Source: Lachnospiraceae bacterium
GTDB lineage: Bacteria > Bacillota > Clostridia > Lachnospirales > Lachnospiraceae
Length of the DNA stretch: 58,637 bases
Assembly (NCBI GenBank): GCA_017544705.1
Contig: JAFYDQ010000060.1
Location: forward strand, 1-58,637
Reading direction: 5' to 3'
In this document: positions 25,702 to 33,229 of the stretch, one piece after another
Layout: each line of letters begins with the position of its first letter
How positions within the stretch are numbered: position 1 is the first letter of the stretch
Made by a program: the position numbers and the translations under genes
The notes under the pieces: generated by a model
What the model saw: only the letters and a program-made list of their open reading frames with translations
Database searches by the model: none
What the model was told of the DNA's origin: nothing

Positions 25702-28446
25702 ATGGAAACCATGATCATCGAAATATCCAAATATCTGATCATCATTTTTATGCTGGCATATACCTTCGAATGCTTCAGCGTATTCCGTTACGGAAGTGAG
25801 GAGAAGCGGAGGTTTGTTTATCTTCGACAGAACATCTGGATGTTCATGCTGCAGACGGTTTCCTATCTGGCCTTGCTTTTAACCGTACAGGATTTCAGCA
25901 TCCTTGTGTTTTTCGGGCTGCAGATGATCATCATGATTCTGGTCATCATTCTTTACCGGAAACTGTATCCGCATTCCAACAGGCTGATCTTAAACAACAT
26001 GTGCATGCTCCTGTCGATCGGATTTATCATTCTTACCAGACTGTCTCACGAAAAAGCACTCAGGCAATTTTCCATTGCCACACTGACGCTAACGATCGGA
26101 TTACTGATCCCGTATTTTTTCAAAAAAGTAAAAATCTTCGATAAAATGGCGTGGTTCTTTTCTGCGGCCGGGATCCTGTCGCTTTCCGTCGTCTTATTGT
26201 TTTCCTCCGTGATCAACGGGGCAAAACTGTATGTGTCGGTCTTCGGGATCACTTTTCAACCGTCTGAATTCGTAAAGATCACCTACGCCTTTGCGATCGC
26301 CGGTCTGTTATACCAGTCAACGGAGCTGAAGCAGGTGATGATCTCTGCCGCCATTGCGGGAGCGCATGTGATCATTCTGGTCCTGTCCAAAGATCTCGGT
26401 TCCGCAGTCCTTTATTTTGTCGTATATTTTGCCATGCTGTATGTGGCCAGTAAAAAACTCTATTATTTCCTGCTGGGTTTCGTTGCCGGTGCCGTATCTT
26501 CCGTGATCGGGTATCTGATTTTTGCACATGTCCGGACAAGGGTCATCGCATGGAAGGATCCCATTGCTACGATCGAAACGGCAGGATACCAGGTTTCCCA
26601 ATCCCTGTTTGCGATCGGTACCGGCGGGTTCTTTGGCATGGGGATCGCACAGGGTGCCCCCAAAACGATCCCGGTCGTGGATACGGACTTTGTGTTTGCT
26701 GCAATCTGTGAAGAATTCGGCGTGGTCTTCGGTATTTGTATCATTTTGATCTGTCTGAGCTGCCTGCTGATGTTTTTGAACATTGCGATGCGTTTCCATG
26801 ATCCGTTCTATAAACTCATGGCCGTCGGACTAAGTGTGATGTACGGATTCCAGGTTTTTCTGACGATCGGCGGTGTTACTAAATTCATTCCGCTCACCGG
26901 TGTGACCCTGCCGCTCATCAGCTACGGCGGGAGTTCCCTAATGGTATCTTTGTTTGTCTTTTCTTTGATCCAGGGCATGTATGTCGAAGCCAGAGAGCAT
27001 GACAGAGAGCATGATCGTTCACATATCCGGGATAAGAACAGGGAATGCCTTCTGATCGCTTATACGTTCCTGGGCGTATTCCTCTGTCTGATCGGGTATC
27101 TGTTTTATTACACTCAATTCCAGGCACCGGATCTGATCAATAATCCTTATAACAAACGGCAGGACCTTTTTGCAAGAAAAGTTGTTCGCGGAGACATATT
27201 AAGCAGGGATCTGGATGTTCTTGCAACGACCATAACGGATGGTTCCGGAAATGAAACCCGTTATTATCCCTACGGTGACCTTTTTGCACATGCCGTCGGT
27301 TTTTCCACGCATGGAAAAAGCGGTGTTGAAAACATGACTAATTTCAATCTGCTGACCAGTGATATTTATATCGGAGAACGGATCAGGAATAATCTTGAAG
27401 GAATCAAAAATCCCGGAAACAAAGTCGTGACAACCCTGGATCTGTATATTCAGCAGGTTGCCGATGTATCACTGGGAGATAAAAGAGGAGCCGTGATCGT
27501 CAGCAATGTACAAACCGGTGAGATCCTGTCATTGATCTCCAAACCTGATTTTGATCCGAATGATATTGCAACAGGATGGGAGGAGATCAATGCCGATACG
27601 GACAGATCTGCATTACTGAACCGTGCCACACAGGGATTATATCCGCCGGGCTCCACTTTTAAGATCGTTACGGCACTTGAATATATGAAAGAAAACCGGA
27701 ATACGGATCTTTATGATTTTGACTGCAACGGATCCTTTTCTTATGACGGAAGCGTCATTAACTGTTATCACGGGATGCGGCACGGTCACGTGGATTTTGT
27801 GACCTCATTTGCAAAATCCTGTAATTCCAGTTTTGCCAATATTTCCACAGGCCTGAATAAGCGAAAATTCATTGCGACCTGTTCCAATCTGCTGTTTCAG
27901 ACGAAGATCCCGTCTCCCTATTCGTATAAACAGAGTCAGATCCCGCTTCGTCCATCGTCGCAGACTGCCGAAGTCATGCAGGTGGCGATCGGACAAGGGA
28001 AAACACAGATCACGCCGTTTCATATGAACCTGATCACCTCTGCGATCGCAAATGACGGGGTTCTGATGACGCCCTATGTGATCAAAGGGATCTACACGGC
28101 TTATGACGATAGGCTGACCAAAACAAAACCGGAGGCATACGGCAGGCTGATCGATACCTTTTATGCTGAGAAAATGCAGGAATTGATGCGGGAAGTCGTT
28201 CTTTCCGGCACCGGTACCAGAGTCAGGGATACGTATGGATATACGGCATCGGGCAAGACCGGATCCGCAGAATACTCCGTTGATAAAACGAAAAGCCATG
28301 CATGGTTTACGGGGTTTGCGGGGGTTGACGAGCCGGAGATCGCAGTGACGGTCATCGTGGAAGGCGGCGGAAGCGGCGGAGAAGCTGCCGTACCGATCGC
28401 CAAGAACGTTTTTGACGCATATTTCGGGAAGAATCAGATGCCCTGA
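25702..28446 (+). CDS. Fusion of SEDS glycosyltransferase (FtsW/RodA/SpoVE-like) and class B penicillin-binding protein
   Basis: One uninterrupted 914-residue frame contains both halves of a peptidoglycan synthase. Residues 1 to about 425 are a multi-pass SEDS domain with GYQVSQSLFAIGTGGFFGMG, DTDFVFAAICEEFG and the C-terminal PLISYGGSSL. A charged linker (about 427-443) leads to a further transmembrane helix (about 446-467). The outer part is a class B PBP with ARKVVRGDILSRD of the PBP dimer region and a complete transpeptidase site: Ser651-x-x-Lys654 (GSTFK), Ser706-Cys-Asn708, and Lys852-Thr-Gly854. In relatives these halves are usually two adjacent genes. The linker has no stop or frameshift, so this looks like a true fusion making glycan polymerase and cross-linking enzyme one to one. 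It may serve division or sporulation. Confidence 0.9.
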   Translation: METMIIEISKYLIIIFMLAYTFECFSVFRYGSEEKRRFVYLRQNIWMFMLQTVSYLALLLTVQDFSILVFFGLQMIIMILVIILYRKLYPHSNRLILNNMCMLLSIGFIILTRLSHEKALRQFSIATLTLTIGLLIPYFFKKVKIFDKMAWFFSAAGILSLSVVLLFSSVINGAKLYVSVFGITFQPSEFVKITYAFAIAGLLYQSTELKQVMISAAIAGAHVIILVLSKDLGSAVLYFVVYFAMLYVASKKLYYFLLGFVAGAVSSVIGYLIFAHVRTRVIAWKDPIATIETAGYQVSQSLFAIGTGGFFGMGIAQGAPKTIPVVDTDFVFAAICEEFGVVFGICIILICLSCLLMFLNIAMRFHDPFYKLMAVGLSVMYGFQVFLTIGGVTKFIPLTGVTLPLISYGGSSLMVSLFVFSLIQGMYVEAREHDREHDRSHIRDKNRECLLIAYTFLGVFLCLIGYLFYYTQFQAPDLINNPYNKRQDLFARKVVRGDILSRDLDVLATTITDGSGNETRYYPYGDLFAHAVGFSTHGKSGVENMTNFNLLTSDIYIGERIRNNLEGIKNPGNKVVTTLDLYIQQVADVSLGDKRGAVIVSNVQTGEILSLISKPDFDPNDIATGWEEINADTDRSALLNRATQGLYPPGSTFKIVTALEYMKENRNTDLYDFDCNGSFSYDGSVINCYHGMRHGHVDFVTSFAKSCNSSFANISTGLNKRKFIATCSNLLFQTKIPSPYSYKQSQIPLRPSSQTAEVMQVAIGQGKTQITPFHMNLITSAIANDGVLMTPYVIKGIYTAYDDRLTKTKPEAYGRLIDTFYAEKMQELMREVVLSGTGTRVRDTYGYTASGKTGSAEYSVDKTKSHAWFTGFAGVDEPEIAVTVIVEGGGSGGEAAVPIAKNVFDAYFGKNQMP

Positions 28447-28451
28447 TAAGT

Positions 28452-28480
28452 TTGACGGCATATCCAAATAATGTTATACT
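28452..28480 (+). promoter_or_regulatory. Promoter of the Nudix hydrolase gene
   Basis: TTGACG at 28452-28457 and TATACT at 28475-28480 are spaced exactly 17 bases. Each differs from consensus by a single base. It lies in the 82-base gap after the SEDS-PBP fusion gene. Confidence 0.75.
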
Positions 28481-28488
28481 GACTAACA

Positions 28489-28506
28489 GTTATAGTCTAC
28501 TATAAC
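28489..28506. promoter_or_regulatory. Palindromic candidate operator at the Nudix gene start point
   Basis: GTTATAGT-CT-ACTATAAC has perfect eight-base arms around a two-base centre. It begins about nine bases after the -10 box, so it covers or follows the expected transcription start, where a bound repressor would block RNA polymerase. No regulator gene is next to it, and I do not recognise the motif. Confidence 0.55.
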
Positions 28507-28528
28507 ACACCATACAGGAGGCATTGCA

Positions 28529-29011
28529 ATGATTGAAGCAACGAGCTGTGGCGGTGTGGTTATATTTCGAGGCAAGATTTTGCTGCTTTACAAGAACTTT
28601 CGTAACAAATACGAAGGTTGGGTATTGCCGAAGGGAACTGTAGAAGAAGGCGAGGAATATGAAGATACCGCCCTCAGAGAGGTGCGGGAAGAAACCGGCG
28701 CAAGGGCTTCTATTGTCAAATATGTCGGGAAAAGCCATTATTCCTTTTCCGTTCCGGAAGATACCGTGGAGAAAGAAGTTCACTGGTATCTGATGCGGGG
28801 CGAGAATTATTACAGTAAGCCACAACGTGAAGAGTATTTTGTGGATTCCGGATATTACAAATATCATGAAGCTTTTCATTTACTCAAGTTTTCCAATGAA
28901 AGGCAGATTCTGGAACGTGCCTATGCGGAATACCAGGACATGAAAAGAAGAGGTCTCTGGGAATATCACAAATATGATCAAATGGGAAATGGGGCTGTCG
29001 AGAGTCGATAG
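28529..29011 (+). CDS. Nudix hydrolase
   Basis: Predicted pyrophosphohydrolase of 160 residues. The Nudix box is complete: Gly followed by five residues, Glu, seven residues, REVREETG (residues about 36-58, within KGTVEEGEEYEDTALREVRE). The domain resembles MutT/Ap4A-hydrolase-like members, but the substrate (a nucleotide, dinucleoside polyphosphate or other) cannot be named. A Lys/Arg-rich tail follows (about 140-160). CAGGAGG sits upstream of the start. It has its own promoter with a palindromic operator, so it is probably regulated apart from the cell-wall gene in front. A long hairpin overlaps its last codons. Confidence 0.9.
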   Translation: MIEATSCGGVVIFRGKILLLYKNFRNKYEGWVLPKGTVEEGEEYEDTALREVREETGARASIVKYVGKSHYSFSVPEDTVEKEVHWYLMRGENYYSKPQREEYFVDSGYYKYHEAFHLLKFSNERQILERAYAEYQDMKRRGLWEYHKYDQMGNGAVESR

Positions 29012-29019
29012 CCCCATTT
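28987..29019 (+). terminator. Long hairpin overlapping the end of the Nudix gene
   Basis: A 15-pair stem (arms 28987-29001 and 29005-29019, one G-T pair) closes on a three-base loop. The stop codon of the Nudix gene lies in the right arm. Only three T residues end the structure, so it may be a weak terminator or an mRNA 3' stabiliser between the Nudix gene and the next frame. Confidence 0.55.
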
Positions 29020-29029
29020 CGGAGAATAC

Positions 29030-29371
29030 ATGATTCGATATCTTGATCCTTTGTACACAACCGATAAAACGGCCGGAAAGATCGATACCGTCAAGCGCTC
29101 CTTTCGTCTGGGATCGGGCGCGTTCGGGTTATATATCATCACGATCGCTTCCAATACACAGGATGTATTTGACATCATTCCGATCCCGTTATTCAAACAA
29201 CGTGCCCTGCGGCATCGTGATTATGACGTGATCGGTGTGGCCGAAAGCAAAGAAGCCGCATTTGCACTTGTACAAAGGATTTATGAGGAATACTACCGGG
29301 TATACGGTACATACAGCGGTATCCGCTCCGAATTGACAGACAGGCTCGCTGGGCAGGAGAGAAATAAGTGA
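29030..29371 (+). CDS. Conserved hypothetical protein, 113 residues
   Basis: I do not recognise a characterised family. The protein is small, soluble-looking and mixed alpha/beta, starting MIRYLDPLYTTDKTAGK, with a hydrophobic core segment FGLYIITIASNTQDVFDIIP (about residues 32-51) and a C-terminal helix (ESKEAAFALVQRIYEEYYRVY, about 72-92). No signal peptide or clear membrane helix is seen. It lies 18 bases after the Nudix stop and overlaps the DUF2953 gene by four bases (GTGA), so it is probably translated with that gene. CGGAGAA at 29020-29026 is close to the start and is a weak ribosome site. Confidence 0.7.
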   Translation: MIRYLDPLYTTDKTAGKIDTVKRSFRLGSGAFGLYIITIASNTQDVFDIIPIPLFKQRALRHRDYDVIGVAESKEAAFALVQRIYEEYYRVYGTYSGIRSELTDRLAGQERNK

Positions 29372-30276
29372 GTGTTTTGTTGCTGATCTTGAAGATTATC
29401 GGGATCACATTGCTATCTATCATAGGATTTGTTCTTCTGGTCATTCTTCTGGTCCTGTTTGTGCCGATCCGGTACCGTGCGGACGCTTCTTATCATGAAA
29501 AATGTATACTGAACGGAAAAGTCACCTGGCTCTTGCATCTTGTATCGCTTAAGGCAGCATATGGCGATGACGGATTCACAAAGCATTTCAGGATCCTTGG
29601 CTTTGACCTGTTAAACCGGAAGAAGAAAGAACGATCCAAAAAGCAGAAAAAGCCGAAGAAAAGCAGGAAGCCCAAAGAGGAGAAGCCGCTTGATAGGCTG
29701 CCGGAAGAGTCGGAATTTACGCTAGAAGGTTTTGATGATGAACAACCCGAGACGGATACAGATAAGGATCCGTTCACGGAACAAGCACAAAGCGATACAG
29801 AGGATGCGGAATTCTTTGCCAAACTGAAAGAATATGTACAAAAGATCGCAGACCTGATCACCAACTTCCAAGACAAAGTATCGGCTTTCCTGAATAAGAT
29901 CAAATCGATGAAGGGACAGTTTGACCGGTATTATGCACTGATCGATAATTATCGTAACAGGGAGATCTTAAGTGCGGCACTGGATCAGGTCATGAAAGCC
30001 TTAAGAGCAATCAGGCCGAGAAAATGGACGGCAAATGCACGGTTTGGTTTTGATGATCCCGCAACGACCGGTCGTATCCTTGTGATCTTATCCATCCTCT
30101 ATCCCTGGACGGGGAAACAGCTGCACGTGGAACCGCTTTATGATGAACAGCTTGTGGAAGGGGATGCGCTGGTCAAAGGACATGTTTTTTTGATCACACT
30201 GTTGATCGTCGGTTGGAAATTATACTTTAACAAAGATCTGAAGAGATTGATCAGAAGTCTGAAAAAGGAGGCATAA
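29368..30276 (+). CDS. DUF2953 domain-containing membrane-associated protein
   Basis: A 302-residue protein with one strongly hydrophobic N-terminal helix (about residues 2-30), a short beta-rich part, a long charged stretch rich in Lys, Glu and Asp (about 88-150), an amphipathic helical region (about 150-200), and the DUF2953 region at the C-terminus (about 200-275). In spore-formers such genes stand beside gerW/ytfJ, as here (two bases before gerW), and are thought to be linked to sporulation, but the function is unknown. It begins with GTG at 29368, overlapping the stop of the preceding gene. Confidence 0.83.
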   Translation: MSVLLLILKIIGITLLSIIGFVLLVILLVLFVPIRYRADASYHEKCILNGKVTWLLHLVSLKAAYGDDGFTKHFRILGFDLLNRKKKERSKKQKKPKKSRKPKEEKPLDRLPEESEFTLEGFDDEQPETDTDKDPFTEQAQSDTEDAEFFAKLKEYVQKIADLITNFQDKVSAFLNKIKSMKGQFDRYYALIDNYRNREILSAALDQVMKALRAIRPRKWTANARFGFDDPATTGRILVILSILYPWTGKQLHVEPLYDEQLVEGDALVKGHVFLITLLIVGWKLYFNKDLKRLIRSLKKEA

Positions 30277-30278
30277 CA

Positions 30279-30680
30279 ATGGGAGAGAGACGCTTTAATG
30301 AGGTTGTGGAATCTCTTTTGAAAGGAATGGATGGTTTCCTGAGTGCCAAAACCGTTGTGGGTGAGGCAACAAAGATCGGGGATACGATCATCGTTCCTTT
30401 TGTGGATGTGTCCTTTGGAGTCGGTGCCGGAGAATTCCGCGGAGAAAAAAAGGATAACGGTGCCGGCGGTCTGACCGGAAAAATGGCACCTTCTGCGGTT
30501 CTGGTGATCGCAAACGGTACCACAAGACTTGTCAATATCAAGAATCAGGATTCCGTGACCAAGATCCTGGATATGGTTCCGGATCTGGTAAATCATTTTG
30601 CGGCAAAGAAAGCAGGGGAAAACGGTCCCGATGATGATGAGATCGTACATGCTGCCTTTCCGGAAGACGCGGAAGATTAA
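30279..30680 (+). CDS. gerW: GerW family sporulation protein (YtfJ-like)
   Basis: A 133-residue member of the GerW/YtfJ family; in B. subtilis YtfJ is a spore protein needed for response to some germinants. Features are the conserved GDTIIVPFVDVSFGVGAGE (about residues 31-49), a glycine-rich region continuing to KKDNGAGGLTGKMAPSAVLV, and an acidic tail. GGAGGC at 30267-30272 sets the ATG. The gene follows the DUF2953 gene directly. Its presence suits a spore-forming Clostridia ancestry but does not prove that this strain sporulates, since the family also occurs in non-spore-formers. Confidence 0.9.
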   Translation: MGERRFNEVVESLLKGMDGFLSAKTVVGEATKIGDTIIVPFVDVSFGVGAGEFRGEKKDNGAGGLTGKMAPSAVLVIANGTTRLVNIKNQDSVTKILDMVPDLVNHFAAKKAGENGPDDDEIVHAAFPEDAED

Positions 30681-30691
30681 TGAAAGACATA

Positions 30692-30725
30692 AAAAACGCA
30701 TCCGCCGTATGGCAGATGCGTTTTT
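30692..30725. terminator. Bidirectional terminator between gerW and rpmB
   Basis: A-rich and T-rich flanks surround a symmetrical stem: AAAAACGCATC, a mismatched C/A, GCC, a four-base GTAT loop, GGC and GATGCGTTTTT. It can end transcription from gerW on the + strand and rpmB on the - strand, whose stop codons both lie close by. Confidence 0.88.
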
Positions 30726-30744
30726 ATTTTGTTCTTATCGCAGA

Positions 30745-30930
30745 TCAGGCACGCTCAACGGCATTGCTTTTTAAGCACTGCGTGCAGACGTGCAGTCTTC
30801 TGGGTACTCCGTTCACTTTGCATTTTACACGTTTCACATTCGCGTGGAACATTCTGTTAGATCTTCTATGAGAATGGCTCACATTGTTACCAAAATGAAC
30901 GCCTTTTCCGCAGATATCACATTTTGCCAT
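30745..30930 (-). CDS. rpmB: 50S ribosomal protein L28, zinc-binding (C+) form
   Basis: Structural protein of the large ribosomal subunit. The 61-residue product starts MAKCDICGKGVHFGNNVSHS and keeps two Cys pairs, Cys4/Cys7 and Cys49/Cys52, so it is the zinc-ribbon type rather than the zinc-free paralogue. The frame is open further upstream, but a GGAGGAAAAAG ribosome site just before position 30930 marks this ATG. It is a single-gene unit on the - strand, as in many Clostridia, where it stands divergent from the Asp23-fakA operon. It has its own promoter and shares a terminator with gerW. Confidence 0.97.
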   Translation of the reverse strand: MAKCDICGKGVHFGNNVSHSHRRSNRMFHANVKRVKCKVNGVPRRLHVCTQCLKSNAVERA

Positions 30931-30964
30931 ATCTTTTTCCTCCTTTGTAATGAGCAACATGAGT

Positions 30965-30993
30965 ATTTTAACAAAAGATTTTATGCATTGCAA
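30965..30993 (-). promoter_or_regulatory. rpmB: rpmB promoter
   Basis: On the - strand, TTGCAA (30988-30993) and TAAAAT (30965-30970) are separated by 17 bases. The expected start point gives a leader of roughly 28 bases before the rpmB ATG. Confidence 0.7.
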
Positions 30994-31041
30994 GAGAAAA
31001 TTCGTAAAAAACATAAAATTTCATCGGTTAAGGTTTACTTT

Positions 31042-31069
31042 TTGACGGGGTTATTGTAAATTATAGGAT
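31042..31069 (+). promoter_or_regulatory. Putative promoter of the Asp23-fakA-recG operon
   Basis: TTGACG at 31042-31047 is followed after 16 bases by TAGGAT at 31064-31069. The -10 box is weak apart from its first two and last bases. It is the best candidate in the gap between the divergent rpmB and Asp23 genes. Confidence 0.5.
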
Positions 31070-31104
31070 AGCATTAATCACAAAGGGGAAATGGAGGTAT
31101 GTCA

Positions 31105-31461
31105 ATGAAGGGACGTGTTTATACACAGGTTGGCGCAATATCCATTGATGCGGAAGCGATCGCGCAATATGCAGGGAGTGTTGCCGTTGAGTGCTTCGGT
31201 ATTGTCGGAATGGCTTCGGTAAATGTCAAAGACGGGATCGTAAAACTCCTGATGAAGGACAGTATTACCAGAGGCATTAATGTTACGATCAAAAACAACC
31301 GCCTGACGCTTGATTTTCATGTCATTGTATCTTACGGTGTCAGCATTCAGGCTGTTGCCGACAATCTGATCAGTAATGTGAAATACAAAGTCGAAGAACT
31401 GACCGGACTTGAGATCGATAAGATCAATATTTATGTGGAAGGTGTCCGTGTCATAGACTGA
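31105..31461 (+). CDS. Asp23/Gls24 family envelope stress response protein
   Basis: A 118-residue protein of the Asp23/Gls24 (DUF322) family, small membrane-associated or cytosolic proteins linked to alkaline and envelope stress in staphylococci and enterococci. It shows the family pattern: GAISIDAEAIAQYAGSVAVECFGIVGMASV near the N-terminus, and a conserved C-terminal VNIYVEGVRV-like ending (INIYVEGVRVID). I use ATG 31105 since GGAGG at 31093-31097 would be too close for the ATG at 31099. It is followed by fakA, a constant pairing (yloU-yloV in B. subtilis), suggesting a shared role in membrane lipid homeostasis. Confidence 0.9.
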   Translation: MKGRVYTQVGAISIDAEAIAQYAGSVAVECFGIVGMASVNVKDGIVKLLMKDSITRGINVTIKNNRLTLDFHVIVSYGVSIQAVADNLISNVKYKVEELTGLEIDKINIYVEGVRVID

Positions 31462-31495
31462 CACGAACTTTTCGCATAATATGGAGGATAGAACA

Positions 31496-33226
31496 TTGGT
31501 GACGAATAAGATCAATGCCGAGATGATGGCGAAAATGTTTCTTTCCGGTGCCAAGACTTTGGAGGCACAGAAAGAATACATTAATGAATTAAATGTTTTT
31601 CCGGTACCGGACGGTGATACCGGGACCAATATGACCATGACGATCATGTCGGCAGCCAAAGAAGTTTCCGCACTCGAAGATGTGAACATGACGACACTTG
31701 CCAAAGCGATCTCATCCGGTTCGCTGCGTGGGGCAAGAGGTAATTCCGGTGTCATTTTATCACAGCTTCTGCGCGGATTTACTAAAGTGATCCGGGAATA
31801 CGAGGAACTGGATACCGCGATTTTGACCAATGCCATGCAAAAGGCAGTGGAAACGGCATATAAAGCCGTTATGAAGCCGAAAGAGGGAACGATCCTGACC
31901 GTTTCAAAGGCGGCAGCGGATAAAGGCCTGGAGATCGTATCTACGACCGATGACCTGGATGAATACTTATCCAAAGTCATTCAGGCTGCGGAAGATATGC
32001 TGAAAAAAACACCGGACCTGCTTCCCGTACTGAAACAGGCAGGTGTTGTCGATTCCGGCGGGCAGGGTCTTTTAGAAGTTCTGAAAGGCGGATATGCTGC
32101 TTTCCAGGGAAAAGAAGTGGATCTTACGATCAGCGAAGAACCCGGAAAAGCTGCAAAGTCCGATTCCTATCAGGCTCAGACGGCCATGGATATCAAATTC
32201 GGCTATTGTACGGAATTCATCATCATGCTTGACAAGGTATTTAATGCCAAGAACGAGCAGGATTTCAAGAAATACCTGGAATCAATCGGTGATTCCATCG
32301 TTTGTGTTGCGGACGAAGATGTTGTAAAAGTCCATGTACATACGAACGATCCTGGACTTGCGATCCAGAAGGCTTTAACGTTCGGTTCTCTGACGAACAT
32401 GAAGATCGATAACATGCGTGAAGAGCACCAGGAAAAGCTTTTTAAGATGTCTGAAAAGGAAAACAGTCAGGCACAGGAAGAGGTTTTGGACGATCCGGTC
32501 GATGTACAGCCGGAAGAGCCGTCAGAAAATGTGCAGGATGAAAAGATTACATTTGATGAACCGCCTAAAGAGATCGGCTTTATCGCCGTATCGATCGGTG
32601 AAGGAATGGATGAGATCTTTACCGGGCTCGGTGTGGATTATCTGATCGCAGGCGGTCAGACCATGAATCCGAGTACGGAAGACATGGTCACTGCGATCGA
32701 ACATGTCAACGCAAAGAACGTCTTTATCCTGCCAAACAATAAAAACATCATTCTTGCCGCGAACCAGGCACAGTATCTTGTCGAGGATAAACATGTCATC
32801 GTGATCCCGACCAAAACGGTTCCGCAAGGTATTACCGCCCTGATCAATTTTATGGGTGATAAGAGTGTGGAAGAGAATGAGGCGATCATCAACGAAGAGA
32901 TCAAAAAAGTCAAAACAGGACAGGTCACTTACGCCGTCAGAGATACCGTGATCAACGATCTGGAGATCAAACAGGGCAACATCATGGGGATCGGTGACCA
33001 TGAGATCCTTTCCGTAGGAACGGATGTCGAAAAAACCGCAATGGAAATGCTGACCCGTATGGTGGATGACGAATCCGAACTGATCTGTATCTATTACGGA
33101 GAAGAAGTTGATGAAGAGATTGCCGGTGATTTCATGAACGAAGTGGAAAACGCTTTCCCGGATTGCGATGTGGAAATGCACTCCGGCGGACAACCGATCT
33201 ACTATTATGTGATCAGTGTAGAATAA
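31496..33226 (+). CDS. fakA: DAK2 domain-containing fatty acid kinase FakA-like protein (YloV)
   Basis: Kinase subunit that phosphorylates fatty acids bound to FakB proteins, feeding exogenous fatty acids into phospholipids. The product of about 576 residues has an N-terminal DhaL/DAK2 ATP-binding domain with FPVPDGDTGTNMTMT and GARGNSGVILSQLLRGF, a middle domain, and a C-terminal EDD/DegV-like region (from about residue 345), preceded by an acidic insert. Start: the first in-frame ATG (31481) lies on the GGAGG ribosome site at 31483-31487, so translation probably begins at TTG 31496 (or GTG 31499). No fakB gene is in the window. recG follows after three bases. Confidence 0.9.
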   Translation: MVTNKINAEMMAKMFLSGAKTLEAQKEYINELNVFPVPDGDTGTNMTMTIMSAAKEVSALEDVNMTTLAKAISSGSLRGARGNSGVILSQLLRGFTKVIREYEELDTAILTNAMQKAVETAYKAVMKPKEGTILTVSKAAADKGLEIVSTTDDLDEYLSKVIQAAEDMLKKTPDLLPVLKQAGVVDSGGQGLLEVLKGGYAAFQGKEVDLTISEEPGKAAKSDSYQAQTAMDIKFGYCTEFIIMLDKVFNAKNEQDFKKYLESIGDSIVCVADEDVVKVHVHTNDPGLAIQKALTFGSLTNMKIDNMREEHQEKLFKMSEKENSQAQEEVLDDPVDVQPEEPSENVQDEKITFDEPPKEIGFIAVSIGEGMDEIFTGLGVDYLIAGGQTMNPSTEDMVTAIEHVNAKNVFILPNNKNIILAANQAQYLVEDKHVIVIPTKTVPQGITALINFMGDKSVEENEAIINEEIKKVKTGQVTYAVRDTVINDLEIKQGNIMGIGDHEILSVGTDVEKTAMEMLTRMVDDESELICIYYGEEVDEEIAGDFMNEVENAFPDCDVEMHSGGQPIYYYVISVE

Positions 33227-33229
33227 AAG

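Noticed and set aside
31481..31495. ATG at 31481 as the start of fakA
   Set aside because: The GGAGG ribosome site at 31483-31487 would be inside the coding region; TTG 31496 or GTG 31499 fits the spacing better.
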